Shown here: positions 7,965 to 16,620 of the stretch, in pieces
Layout: each line of letters begins with the position of its first letter
How positions within the stretch are numbered: position 1 is the first letter of the stretch
From: Mesorhizobium sp. M1E.F.Ca.ET.045.02.1.1
GTDB taxonomy: Bacteria > Pseudomonadota > Alphaproteobacteria > Rhizobiales > Rhizobiaceae
Assembly (NCBI RefSeq): GCF_003952485.1
Contig: NZ_CP034447.1
Location: forward strand, 4,478,501-4,542,500
Length of the DNA stretch: 64,000 bases
Direction of reading: 5' to 3'
Program-made: the position numbers and the translations under genes
Notes under the pieces: model-generated
Databases searched by the model: none
Told to the model about the DNA's origin: nothing
The model's input: only the letters and a program-made list of their open reading frames with translations

Positions 7965-9479
7965 ATGATATCCGACACCCTGTTGCGCGCGGCGCGGCGC
8001 ACGCTTTTCGCCGGCGCCACCGCATTCGTCGTCGGCATAATTGCCGTCCCGTCTTTCGTCACGCCCACGATCGCGTCCGACGGACCGCCCTCGGTCGCCG
8101 ATCTCGCCGAACGCCTGCTCGGCGCCGTGGTCAACATCTCGACCTCGCAAACCGTGAAAGGCACGGAAGGCCCGGGCGCGGTGCCGATGCCGCAGCTTCC
8201 CGAAGGTTCGCCCTTCCAGGATTTCTTCGACGACTTCTTCAAAAACCGTGGCGGCGACAAGGGCGGCGGCGGGCAGAAGGTGCAGTCGCTGGGCTCCGGC
8301 TTCGTCATCGACGCCGACCAGGGCATTGTCGTGACCAACAACCATGTGATCGCCGATGCCGACGACATCGAGGTCAATTTCTCCGACGGCGTGACGCTGA
8401 AGGCGACGCTCGTCGGCACCGACACCAAGACCGACGTCGCGGTGCTGAAGGTCGACCCGAAGGGCCACAAGCTGACGGCCGTGAAGTTCGGCGATTCGAC
8501 CAGGATGCGCGTCGGCGACTGGGTGATGGCGATCGGCAACCCGTTCGGCCTCGGCGGCACGGTGACGGTCGGCATTATCTCGGCGCGCAACCGCGACATC
8601 AACTCCGGCCCCTATGACGATTTCATCCAGACCGATGCCGCCATCAATCGCGGCAATTCCGGCGGTCCGCTGTTCAACGCAGAGGGGGAGGTGATCGGCA
8701 TCAACACGGCGATCATCTCGCCGTCGGGCGGCTCGATCGGCATCGGTTTCTCGATTCCGTCGCAGCTTGCTGCGGGCGTGGTCGACCAGCTTCGCCAATA
8801 CGGCGAGACGCGGCGCGGCTGGCTTGGCGTGCGCATCCAGCCGGTGACGGACGACATCGCCGAGAGTCTCGGCATGGCGACCGCCAAGGGCGCGCTGGTG
8901 GCCGGCGTCATCAAGGGCGGGCCGGTCGACAATGGCACGGTCCAGGCCGGCGACGTCATCATCAAATTTGACGGCAAGGACATCCACGAGATGCGCGACC
9001 TGCCGCGCGTCGTCGCCGAAAGCCCCGTCGGCAAGGCGGTCGACGTCGTCATCGTGCGCAAGGGCGTCGAGCAGACGGTGAAGGTAACTCTCGGCCGGCT
9101 CGAGGACGGCGAGAAGCTTGCCAGCGGCGAGAACGGGACTACCGACCAGGACAAGGGCGACAAGGCGGCTCCGATGTCCACGGCTTCGGTGCTCGGCATG
9201 ACCGTCGGCGAGCTCAACGACCAGACGCGGCAGAAGTTCGGCATCGCGGCCGACGTGTCGGGTGTGGTGATCACCGACGTTGCCAAGGATTCGGCCGCCG
9301 CCGAGCGTGGCATCCAGCCCGGCGAGGTGATCACCGAGATCGCGCAGGAATCGGTCGGCACGCCGAAGGACGTCATGGACCGGATCGGTGCGCTAAAGGA
9401 GCAGGGCCGCAAGAACGCGCTGCTGATGCTGGCTTCGAAGACGGGCGAGTTGCGTTTCGTGACGATCCGGATGGACTGA
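7965..9479 (+). CDS. degP: Periplasmic serine protease, DegP/HtrA (Do family)
   Basis: A 504-residue exported protease and chaperone for misfolded periplasmic proteins. It has an N-terminal hydrophobic signal (about residues 12-36), a trypsin-like domain with the predicted triad His127 (NNHVIAD), Asp157 (TKTDVAVLK) and Ser232 (NRGNSGGPL), and two PDZ domains (about 270-370 and 410-495). I chose ATG 7965 because GGGAGG lies just upstream and the signal peptide begins there; the frame is open 57 bases further. It ends the hfl gene group before a strong terminator. Confidence 0.95.
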   Translation: MISDTLLRAARRTLFAGATAFVVGIIAVPSFVTPTIASDGPPSVADLAERLLGAVVNISTSQTVKGTEGPGAVPMPQLPEGSPFQDFFDDFFKNRGGDKGGGGQKVQSLGSGFVIDADQGIVVTNNHVIADADDIEVNFSDGVTLKATLVGTDTKTDVAVLKVDPKGHKLTAVKFGDSTRMRVGDWVMAIGNPFGLGGTVTVGIISARNRDINSGPYDDFIQTDAAINRGNSGGPLFNAEGEVIGINTAIISPSGGSIGIGFSIPSQLAAGVVDQLRQYGETRRGWLGVRIQPVTDDIAESLGMATAKGALVAGVIKGGPVDNGTVQAGDVIIKFDGKDIHEMRDLPRVVAESPVGKAVDVVIVRKGVEQTVKVTLGRLEDGEKLASGENGTTDQDKGDKAAPMSTASVLGMTVGELNDQTRQKFGIAADVSGVVITDVAKDSAAAERGIQPGEVITEIAQESVGTPKDVMDRIGALKEQGRKNALLMLASKTGELRFVTIRMD

Positions 9480-9514
9480 GTCCGACAAGCCGGGCAACCG
9501 ATTGATGTTAAATG

Positions 9515-9542
9515 AAAAGGGCGGCTAGCGAGCCGCCCTTTT
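9515..9542. terminator. Bidirectional intrinsic terminator
   Basis: Perfect stem AAAAGGGCGGCT / AGCCGCCCTTTT with an AGCG loop and a T-run on both strands. It lies between degP and the convergent acetyltransferase gene, whose stop codon (9525-9527) is in the stem. Confidence 0.92.
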
Positions 9543-10097
9543 TCGTACCTGCCAATCCCCACGCAACAGCCTGTAGAGGACATGGCGCTTAAGATGAGGA
9601 TGGCTGTCCGGAATGTCGGGATGGTCGAAATCGCTGGCCGGGTCGGCGCTCATGCCGAGGCGTTTCATCACGGCGGTGGAGCGATGATTGTCGGCCACGG
9701 CGAAGGAGACGATCTCGTTGACGCCCAGCGTCTCGAAGCCGTAGGCGAGCCAGGCCTCCGCCGCCTCGGTGACATAGCCCTTGCGCCAGTATTCCGGTGC
9801 CAGCCGCCAGCCGATCTCGATCGTGCCGGCCGGCAGGGAGGGCACATGATCGGTTTCGAGGAGGCCGACGAAGCCGATGCACTCGCCGGTGGCGGCAATC
9901 TCGGCGGCGGCAAAACCATAGCTGTCCTCGGCGATCCAGGATCGGAACTCATCCATCATGGCGTCGGCAGTAGCGCGGTCGCGGCGGAATGGGAAGAATT
10001 CCATGACGCGGTCATCGGAGTTGATGCGGTGGAAGAGTTCGCGGTCGCGCTCTTCCCAGTTGCGCAGGATGAGACGTTCGGTGCGCATGGGTTTCAT
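9525..10097 (-). CDS. GNAT acetyltransferase, RimJ/RimL type
   Basis: A 190-residue N-acetyltransferase of the Acetyltransf_3 type. It begins MRTERLILRNWEERD after a short MKP lead, has IGWRLAPEYWRKGYVTEAAEAW for the acetyl-CoA loop near residues 92-115, and the NHRSTAVMKRLGM segment typical of RimJ-like enzymes. The substrate is unknown. The ATG overlaps the serB stop (ATGA), so it is translated with serB. The last codons enter the terminator hairpin. Confidence 0.88.
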   Translation of the reverse strand: MKPMRTERLILRNWEERDRELFHRINSDDRVMEFFPFRRDRATADAMMDEFRSWIAEDSYGFAAAEIAATGECIGFVGLLETDHVPSLPAGTIEIGWRLAPEYWRKGYVTEAAEAWLAYGFETLGVNEIVSFAVADNHRSTAVMKRLGMSADPASDFDHPDIPDSHPHLKRHVLYRLLRGDWQVRKRAAR

Positions 10098-10981
10098 TGC
10101 ACAAACTCTTCCTGTTTGTAGCCCTGGATATAGAGCAGGGCGGTGAGGTCGCCATGGTCGATGCGGACTCTGGCCTGCTCGGCTACCGTCGGCTTGGCGT
10201 GCAAGGCGACGCCGATGCCGGCGAGGCGGATCATGTCGAGGTCGTTGGCGCCGTCGCCGACGGCAACCGCGTCGGCCGTCGTCAGGCCAAGCCTTGCCGC
10301 AATGTCGAGCAGCGCCTCGGCCTTGGCCGCGCGCCCGAGGATCGGCTCTTCCACTGTGCCGGTGAATCGGCCGCCGTCCTCGATCAGCCGGTTGGCGCGG
10401 TTTTCCTGGAAACCCAGCATTGCGGCGATGCGGCTGGTAAAGACGTCGAAGCCGCCGGAGATCAGCGCCGTCCAGGCGCCGTTGGCGCGCATGGTCCGCA
10501 CCAACGCGCGGCCGCCGGCGGCCAGCGTCAGCCGGTTGGCGATGATGCGATCGACCACCGCCGTGTCGAGGCCCTTCAGCAAGGCGACGCGCTCGCGCAA
10601 AGCGGGCTCGAAGGCGATCTCGCCATTCATCGATCGCGCGGTGATCGCAGCGACGTGCTCCTTGACGCCGATCTCGTCGGCGAGCTCGTCGATGCATTCC
10701 TGGTCGATCATCGTCGAATCCATGTCGGCAAGCAGGATCTTCTTCCTCCTGCCTTCGGACGGCTGGACGATGATATCGACCGGCTCTGAGGCCAATGCCG
10801 CGCGAAGATCGGCCGTCAATACGCCGATGTCCGGCGTCTCCGGCAAAACCAGATCGCAGGCGATGCCTTCAGCCAGCCAATGAACGGAGCTTGCGCCGGC
10901 CGCCCGCGAGGCCATATTCGCAAGCGAGGCCGACACTCGACGGTCTTCGGGATGGGATACAAGCGTGGCGATCAGCGACAT
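10094..10981 (-). CDS. serB: Phosphoserine phosphatase
   Basis: A 295-residue HAD-family enzyme catalysing the last step of serine synthesis. HAD motif I is LLADMDSTMI (about residues 83-92), motif II is in TALISGGFDVF, and motif III/IV is AVGDGANDLDMI near residue 240. The N-terminal 75 residues are the ACT-like regulatory part usual in rhizobial SerB. It is divergent from miaA and coupled to the downstream acetyltransferase. Confidence 0.96.
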   Translation of the reverse strand: MSLIATLVSHPEDRRVSASLANMASRAAGASSVHWLAEGIACDLVLPETPDIGVLTADLRAALASEPVDIIVQPSEGRRKKILLADMDSTMIDQECIDELADEIGVKEHVAAITARSMNGEIAFEPALRERVALLKGLDTAVVDRIIANRLTLAAGGRALVRTMRANGAWTALISGGFDVFTSRIAAMLGFQENRANRLIEDGGRFTGTVEEPILGRAAKAEALLDIAARLGLTTADAVAVGDGANDLDMIRLAGIGVALHAKPTVAEQARVRIDHGDLTALLYIQGYKQEEFVQ

Positions 10982-11015
10982 CGAAAATTCCGGCAGTCAG
11001 GCGGGCGAAGGCCGC

Positions 11016-11915
11016 GTGAAGAACGCGATCCTGATAGCCGGGCCGACAGCCAGCGGCAAGTCGGCGCTGGCGCTCGATCTTGCCGAACGCAAGGGCGGCG
11101 TGATCGTCAACACCGACTCCATGCAGGGCTATTCGGTGCTCGACGTGCTGACGGCGCGGCCAAGCGCGGCCGAAATGGCGCGCGTACCGCATTTCCTCTA
11201 CGGCCATGTGCATCCTTCGACTGCCTACTCCACCGGCGCCTGGCTGCGCGACGTCACCGGGCTGATCGCGGAAGGTGTTTTGTCGGGACGGCCGGTCGTC
11301 TTCGTCGGCGGCACGGGGCTCTATTTCCGCGCGCTGGCCGAAGGCATCTCTGACATGCCCGACATTCCGCCATCGGTGCGCGAGCGCTGGCGCTACGAGC
11401 TCAAGGAACAAGGAGCCGAGCGGCTGCATCGCATTTTGATGCGCGAGGATTCGGCGGTCGCCATGCAGCTCAGGCCGACCGACGGCCAGCGCATCGTGCG
11501 GGCGCTCGAAGTGCTCGATGCGTCGGGGCGGTCGATCCTTGATTGGCAGGCGTCGCGCGGCCAACCGCTTATCGACCGCGACAGCGCGCGCTTCCTGGTG
11601 ATCGAGCCGGATCGCGGCCAACTGGTGGCGCGCATCGAGGCGCGGTTCGACCAGATGCTCGACAAAGGCGCGCTCGACGAGGTCAGGCAGTTGATGGCGC
11701 TTGACCTCGCTCCGGACCTGCCAGCGATGAAAGCGATCGGGGTCCGCGAGCTGCGGTCTGCCTTGACCGGACAAATGAGTTTTCCCGAGGCGATCGAACG
11801 CGCCAAGGCCGCAACGCGCCAATATGCCAAGCGTCAGGCGACCTGGTTCAGGCATCAACTTGGCGCTGGTTGGCAGAGGCTTTGCCCAGGCGATGGACCA
11901 ATCATTCCCGACTGA
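11016..11915 (+). CDS. miaA: tRNA dimethylallyltransferase
   Basis: The enzyme adds a dimethylallyl group to A37 of tRNAs reading codons that start with U. It has the P-loop GPTASGKS near the N-terminus, the NTDSMQGYSVLD segment, and FVGGTGLYFRAL. Starting at GTG 11016 gives 299 residues, a normal length, and a GAAGG ribosome-binding site lies upstream. An earlier in-frame GTG at 10965 would overlap the divergent serB start by 17 bases and is less likely. Confidence 0.93.
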   Translation: MKNAILIAGPTASGKSALALDLAERKGGVIVNTDSMQGYSVLDVLTARPSAAEMARVPHFLYGHVHPSTAYSTGAWLRDVTGLIAEGVLSGRPVVFVGGTGLYFRALAEGISDMPDIPPSVRERWRYELKEQGAERLHRILMREDSAVAMQLRPTDGQRIVRALEVLDASGRSILDWQASRGQPLIDRDSARFLVIEPDRGQLVARIEARFDQMLDKGALDEVRQLMALDLAPDLPAMKAIGVRELRSALTGQMSFPEAIERAKAATRQYAKRQATWFRHQLGAGWQRLCPGDGPIIPD

Positions 11916-12039
11916 TCATATGCGATTTCGATCAGGAACTTAGACTATCCGATGCGCCTCTCGTTCAAGTGGCCCGGGTTAACCGTCCGTAAGGCCGGGC
12001 ATGCCATAACGACGATGGGTCGTAGTGCCGTGGGGAGCT

Positions 12040-12831
12040 ATGCGTTTTCACAAGGCGGAATCCGCATTCTTCGTTTTTATTTTCGTGATCCTGGCCGCCG
12101 GCCTGGTGACCTTCCACGCCTATGGCCAATTGCAGGACATCGCGACCGATCTCGACACCGCGTCGCGTCTCGAAAGAATCATCTATCTCAACAAGTTGCT
12201 GTTCGTGACCGGCGCGCTGCTGGCCGCCGCATTGTTCTTCGGAATATTCTTCATCTATCCGCTGATCCGCGGCCAGGTGAGGGAAGAGGGCAAGCTGCGC
12301 GCCATGACGGTTTCGCTGAGCGCCCGCTCGCAAACGCTCGAGCAGGCGGCTCTCACCGATGGCCTGACCGGAATGCAGAACCGCCGCTATTTCGACGATG
12401 CGCTGCGGGAGTATCTCGATGAGTTCGGCCGCATCGACAAGCCGGTGGGGCTGATGATCCTCGACCTCGATCATTTCAAGCAGGTCAACGACACGCATGG
12501 TCACGATGTCGGCGACGAGGTGCTGAGGGCCGTCGCCACATGCCTGAGAGGCATGACGCGCTACCACGACGTGGTGGCGCGGCTTGGCGGCGAGGAATTT
12601 GCCGTGGTTACGCCCAACATGGACGCGGAACTGCTTGCCCGCTTCGCCGAGCGCATCCGCAAGGCCATCGCCAACCTGTCGATCCTATCGGGCAACGTGC
12701 GGCTGAAGGTCACCACCAGCGTCGGCCTTGCCGTCTGGGACCGCAATGAGAGCGCCGAGGATTTCTATCGCCGCGCGGACCGGCAGCTCTACGAGGCGAA
12801 GAAGCAGGGCCGCAACCGCGTCTGCGCCTAA
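12040..12831 (+). CDS. Membrane diguanylate cyclase (GGDEF)
   Basis: A 263-residue protein with two membrane segments (about residues 8-28 and 52-76) and a GGDEF domain from about residue 95. The catalytic motif is GGEEF, and an RYHD sequence five residues upstream matches the RxxD inhibitory I-site, so it should be an active cyclic-di-GMP synthase with product inhibition. The region between the two helices is too short for a sensor domain. A GGGGAG site six bases before ATG 12040 supports this start over a GTG 15 bases earlier. Confidence 0.92.
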   Translation: MRFHKAESAFFVFIFVILAAGLVTFHAYGQLQDIATDLDTASRLERIIYLNKLLFVTGALLAAALFFGIFFIYPLIRGQVREEGKLRAMTVSLSARSQTLEQAALTDGLTGMQNRRYFDDALREYLDEFGRIDKPVGLMILDLDHFKQVNDTHGHDVGDEVLRAVATCLRGMTRYHDVVARLGGEEFAVVTPNMDAELLARFAERIRKAIANLSILSGNVRLKVTTSVGLAVWDRNESAEDFYRRADRQLYEAKKQGRNRVCA

Positions 12832-12853
12832 ATCCCATCACTGAATTCGTGAT

Positions 12854-13020
12854 GCCGGCCGTATGCTGCCGTTTTCTGCGCTTCCGGCCTTCGCCGGCCG
12901 AAGCACTCCTGGTGGGGTCGTGGCAGTTAAGGCTACGGCCGGCGTAGGCCGGTGCTCACGGACTTTATGTCCGCTCCGCTCCGGTTCTCGAAAGCGAATC
13001 CACTCGGCTCAGCCTGACGA
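12854..13020. repeat. Mosaic palindromic repeat, family 2, copy A (longest)
   Basis: It follows the diguanylate cyclase gene. Module 1 contains CCGGCCTTCGCCGGCCGAAG and, further on, GGCTACGGCCGGCGTAGGCC. Module 2 (12951-12990) carries the GGACTTTATGTCC hairpin and CGCTCCGCTCCGGTTCTCG. Module 1 recurs near 24060 and module 2 near 40520. A CCGGCGAAGCCGG hairpin follows near 13050. Confidence 0.75.
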
Positions 13021-13083
13021 ATTTCCTGACGGAATTTACCCATGCCTACCGGCGAAGCCGGGCCTAGAACCCTAACGTGGTAT

Positions 13084-14913
13084 TCAATCGTTCTGCTGGC
13101 GCATGCCGAAGGTCGAGGGCTTCAGGCCGTAGCGCAGGTCGAAGTCGTCGTCCGGCTGCACGCGCGGCGCCGATGGCTTGCGGTAGTCGGGATCGCCGGC
13201 CTGACGGCCGGTATCGACCGCCTCGGCGAAGGCTATGGACTGCTGCGGTTTCGGCACGTTGCGCAGCCGCTCGACGATGCCGGCGAGATCGACGTCGTCG
13301 CCGGCTTCCGCGGGCAGCGTCTGCTCGCGCTTGGCCGTTCCCGGGATGAATTCGCGCGACAGTTTCTCGAATTTGAGCCGCATGGTCGTCGCCACGCCTT
13401 CACCGAAGGCGATCGCCTCGCGCTGGCCCATCGAGGACAGGAAGGCCAGTGTCGAGGCCGAGGAATCCGCGATCGCCGAGCGGATGATCGCCTGGTCCTG
13501 CTCGTTGGCCAGCCGCATGGCGAAGAAGGTCGAGCATTGCGACAGGATGGTCGGATCAAGCTCGCCCGGGCGCTGGGTGACGACCCCGAGGTAGCAGCCA
13601 TATTTGCGGCCTTCCTTGGCGATGCGCGACAGAGCGTGCCTGGTCGGGGCGAAGCCGAGGCGCGGATCGGCCGGCATGTAGCGATGCGCCTCCTCGCAAA
13701 GCAAAAGCAACCGCAGCCGGCCCTCGCTCCAAAGCGCGAGGTCGAAGGCGAGGCGCGCCAGCACCGAGCAGACGGAATTGACAACCTCGGACGGCATGCC
13801 CGCCATCTCGAAGCAGGTTACCGGACGGCCATGGTTGGGGACGCGAAAGATGTTGCCGATCGTCTCGTGGATCGTGTCCTCGATCAGCCGCGAATTGAAC
13901 ATGAAGCGGTAGCGCGGGTCGGAGGCCGCCGATTCAATGCGCGTCTTCAGCGACTTCAAGGTCGGGCGGTCGTTCTTGCTCTCAAGCATGCCCATGCGCT
14001 CGTCGATCTGTTTGATGAGATCTGCGATGCGGTAAGGCACCGGCGTATCCGCGGTCAGCGCGTCGCTGCCGCGCCTGATGTAGCTGCCCGAACTGGGGTT
14101 GCGATAGAGGTTCTTGGCGGCCGGGATGAGGTCGCGGAGAACGTCGACTTCCTCCGGCTCGGTCTCGCGACCGCGAAACAGAACCTCGGCGAATTCCTCC
14201 AGCCTGAACATCCAGAACGGCAGGTCGAGCGTCTTGGAATCGACCTTCACGCAATATTCGGGAAGCGAGGCGGCAAACTCATTGTGCGGGTCGAGGATCA
14301 GCACGCGCAGGTCAGGGCGCGCCTCGATCGACTTGCGCAAAAGCAGCGAGACGGCCGTTGATTTGCCGACGCCGGTCGTGCCGACAATGGCGAAATGGCG
14401 CGCCAGCGTGTCGTCGATGGCAATGTTGGCGTCGATCGCCTCGTCCTGCGACAGCGTACCGATGGTGATGGAGTGCCGGCCGGCGAGATCGTAGACGGCC
14501 TGCAGGTCGCGGCTGCGGATACGGTGGGCTATGGCGCCGATATGCGGATAGGTGGTGATGCCCCGGTCGAAAACCGGCTTGGCGCCAGGTTCGGCACCGT
14601 CGCGCACCTCGCCGATCAATTCGATGCTGACCTCGATCGCGTTCTGGCCTTCGTTGCTCCAGACGCGGTCCGACTTGCCGATCGCATAGACAAGGCCGAC
14701 GGTGCGCGTCGAGCCAAGGTTGATGGAGATCATCTTGCCGACGGTCCACAGGCCGGTGACCGTGCCTTCGGCATCCTCGGCGTAAGCGCTGATGGTGGCG
14801 CGCGCGCCATCGCACTGCACGACATTGCCCAGAATGCGCTTGTCGCTTTGTTGGCCGTCACGGCGCTCCTGCGAGGTCGGCTCCCCTACGGAGGCTTCGC
14901 GTTCAACAAACAT
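13084..14913 (-). CDS. HerA/DUF87-type ATP-binding protein
   Basis: A 609-residue cytoplasmic ATPase of the HerA/FtsK superfamily. The N-terminal part (about residues 25-120) looks like a HAS-barrel. Walker A GTTGVGKST is at residues 178-186, with the LILDPHNEF segment after it, and Walker B LLLLCEEAHRY near residue 410, followed by the conserved GVVTQRPGELDPTILSQC stretch. HerA proteins are hexameric DNA translocases, in archaea paired with NurA nuclease. No nuclease gene is adjacent here, so the role is open. Confidence 0.88.
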   Translation of the reverse strand: MFVEREASVGEPTSQERRDGQQSDKRILGNVVQCDGARATISAYAEDAEGTVTGLWTVGKMISINLGSTRTVGLVYAIGKSDRVWSNEGQNAIEVSIELIGEVRDGAEPGAKPVFDRGITTYPHIGAIAHRIRSRDLQAVYDLAGRHSITIGTLSQDEAIDANIAIDDTLARHFAIVGTTGVGKSTAVSLLLRKSIEARPDLRVLILDPHNEFAASLPEYCVKVDSKTLDLPFWMFRLEEFAEVLFRGRETEPEEVDVLRDLIPAAKNLYRNPSSGSYIRRGSDALTADTPVPYRIADLIKQIDERMGMLESKNDRPTLKSLKTRIESAASDPRYRFMFNSRLIEDTIHETIGNIFRVPNHGRPVTCFEMAGMPSEVVNSVCSVLARLAFDLALWSEGRLRLLLLCEEAHRYMPADPRLGFAPTRHALSRIAKEGRKYGCYLGVVTQRPGELDPTILSQCSTFFAMRLANEQDQAIIRSAIADSSASTLAFLSSMGQREAIAFGEGVATTMRLKFEKLSREFIPGTAKREQTLPAEAGDDVDLAGIVERLRNVPKPQQSIAFAEAVDTGRQAGDPDYRKPSAPRVQPDDDFDLRYGLKPSTFGMRQQND

Positions 14914-15046
14914 CGGTGACCTGTCCCATTCCCCTCAAGGTCAAACCTATCCAATCGGGGTTAAGGTCGGGTGAGGTGGGATGGTGTAAGGCCTGTTAAG
15001 GCATACGCGAAAATTCGATCGAACAGCCCCTTTCGTCATCTTGGGA

Positions 15047-15082
15047 TTTCGATATATTGGACGAATGGCTGATATATCGAAA
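15047..15082. promoter_or_regulatory. Perfect 11-bp inverted repeat centred on the XRE gene start codon
   Basis: TTTCGATATAT (15047-15057) and ATATATCGAAA (15072-15082) are perfect complements with a 14-base spacer. The centre falls at the A of the ATG at 15065. In a GC-rich genome this AT-rich dyad stands out and is probably the operator through which the XRE protein represses itself. Confidence 0.75.
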
Positions 15083-15631
15083 GACATCACATCCACGATC
15101 GGCAAACGGATACGCTCCGAGCGGGACTTGCGGGGATGGTCTCTGGCCGAACTGGCCGAGCGATCGGTTGTCTCCAAGGCGATGCTGAGCGCCATGGAGC
15201 GGGGCAAGACAAGTCCGACCGCGGCGCTCCTTGTGCGCGTTGCGTCTGCTTTCGGCATGACGCTGTCGACACTGATCGCCCGCGCCGAAACGCAGGGCGG
15301 CGGTGTCTCCCGCAAGGACGAACAGCCGGTCTGGCGGGATCCTGCGACCGGCTATGTCAGGCGGCACTTATCGCCGGCCTCGCAGATGCCGCTCGAACTC
15401 ATCAGGGTCAGCTTGCCTGCGGGCGCAAAGGTGAGTTTTCCGGCAGCATCCTATGCCTTCATCAAGCAGCAGATTTGGTTGATCGGCGGTCGCCTCGACT
15501 TCACCGAAGGCGATGTGCTGCACAGGCTCGAACCCGGCGATTGCCTGGCGCTAGGCGCCCCGTCGGACTGCACGTTCCATGCTCCCGGACCGGAAGCCGC
15601 CGACTATCTGGTGGCGCTGGTCAGGGGCTGA
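15065..15631 (+). CDS. XRE-family regulator with C-terminal cupin
   Basis: A 188-residue transcription factor. An HTH_3 domain spans about residues 10-65 (GWSLAELAERSVVSKAMLSAME), followed by a cupin-like sensory domain (about 110-185, with LEPGDCLALGAPSDCTFHAPG). Proteins of this layout often control amino-acid, amine or stress genes and sense a small ligand. The ATG is in the middle of a perfect palindrome. The next gene starts five bases after the stop. Confidence 0.9.
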   Translation: MADISKDITSTIGKRIRSERDLRGWSLAELAERSVVSKAMLSAMERGKTSPTAALLVRVASAFGMTLSTLIARAETQGGGVSRKDEQPVWRDPATGYVRRHLSPASQMPLELIRVSLPAGAKVSFPAASYAFIKQQIWLIGGRLDFTEGDVLHRLEPGDCLALGAPSDCTFHAPGPEAADYLVALVRG

Positions 15632-15635
15632 CCGC

Positions 15636-15944
15636 ATGGCGCGCCGGCCGAGACGTTCGCACAATGGCGGGCCGCCTCTCGACGATTATGAAGGACCGCC
15701 CTGGGGCAAGGGCGATGCCTACACCTTCCTCGCCTGGCGTGCCGCCCACGACAAAGCCTGGAAGGCGCCGAGCCAGACCATCATGCTGATGCGACTGGAA
15801 AGAGCCGAGCGGCTTGGCCTGACCTATGAGGAATACACGCTGGAGATCCTGGAGCGCGGGCGCCACCTCAGCGAAGACGATGCCGAGCGCATCGCGGAAA
15901 TCCGCCGGGCGCGGCGGCGGAGACGAACAAGTCACTTCGAATGA
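15636..15944 (+). CDS. Small conserved hypothetical protein
   Basis: A 102-residue basic protein, starting five bases after the XRE gene and so cotranscribed with it. The N-terminus carries RRPRRSHNGGPPLDDYEGPPWG and the C-terminus is Arg-rich. The middle is helical and contains LTYEEYTLEILERGRHLSEDDAERI. No catalytic motif is visible. Similar SHNGGPPLDD-type N-termini occur in rhizobial hypothetical proteins, but I cannot assign a function. Confidence 0.7.
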   Translation: MARRPRRSHNGGPPLDDYEGPPWGKGDAYTFLAWRAAHDKAWKAPSQTIMLMRLERAERLGLTYEEYTLEILERGRHLSEDDAERIAEIRRARRRRRTSHFE

Positions 15945-15972
15945 CGGCAGCCTTTACCTGGAGAACACCAAG

Positions 15973-16497
15973 ATGAATTCCCCTGAAATCAGGGTGTTGG
16001 GCGATGATGCAGCGACCTGCGCGATGCTGGCCGATCTGTTGATCGAGACAGTCGCTGCCGGCGGATCGGTAAGCTTCATGCATCCCTTGTCGCTGGATGC
16101 AGCTCGGGAGTTCTGGTGCAAGTCGCTGGCTGCCGCCAAACGGGCAGAAAGGGCGGTGCTGGGCGCATGGGATGGCGAGACGCTTGTCGGCACCGTCACG
16201 CTCATTCTCGATTGTCCGCCCAACCAGCCGCACCGTGCCGAGATCGCCAAACTGATGATCCGGCTCGACCATCGCGGCAAAGGCACCGCGACCCGCCTGA
16301 TGCGGGCCGCCGAGAAACTGGCCGTTGAGAATGGACGCACTCTGCTGGTGCTGGACACCGCAAGCGAGGAGGGCGCGGCCGGCCTCTACGAGAAACTCGG
16401 CTTCACGCTGACCGGCGAGATTCCGGACTATGCGCTGAAGCCGCACGGCGGGCTAACCGGCACGCTGATCTACTGGAAGCGGATTGGGCGAGATTGA
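15973..16497 (+). CDS. GNAT family N-acetyltransferase
   Basis: A 174-residue acetyltransferase. The acetyl-CoA motif is LMIRLDHRGKGTATRLMRAAE near residues 95-115, and the C-terminal part has TASEEGAAGLYEKLGFTLTGEIPDYAL. The substrate is unknown; the pattern resembles antibiotic- or amine-acetylating GNATs. The start is the ATG after the AACACCAAG leader, 28 bases past the small upstream gene, so it probably shares its transcript. Confidence 0.88.
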   Translation: MNSPEIRVLGDDAATCAMLADLLIETVAAGGSVSFMHPLSLDAAREFWCKSLAAAKRAERAVLGAWDGETLVGTVTLILDCPPNQPHRAEIAKLMIRLDHRGKGTATRLMRAAEKLAVENGRTLLVLDTASEEGAAGLYEKLGFTLTGEIPDYALKPHGGLTGTLIYWKRIGRD

Positions 16498-16572
16498 TAG
16501 TTCATCGGGTTACGTCAATATCGGCCTCCTCGTAGCGGGCGCGGCACAGTTCGATGCCCAAGGCAACATGAC

Positions 16573-16602
16573 AGACGGAAGCCCGCAACCGGGCTTCCGT
16601 CT
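16573..16602. terminator. Strong hairpin between convergent genes
   Basis: Perfect 13-bp stem AGACGGAAGCCCG / CGGGCTTCCGTCT with a CAAC loop. There is no T-run, so termination efficiency is uncertain. It separates the GNAT gene from the convergent monooxygenase gene. Confidence 0.6.
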
Positions 16603-16620
16603 ACCGCAAAGGGTCTGGCT

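Noticed and set aside
13042..14361. Long plus-strand frame opposite the HerA-like gene
   Set aside because: No recognisable domain, and the minus strand encodes a complete ATPase with Walker motifs.
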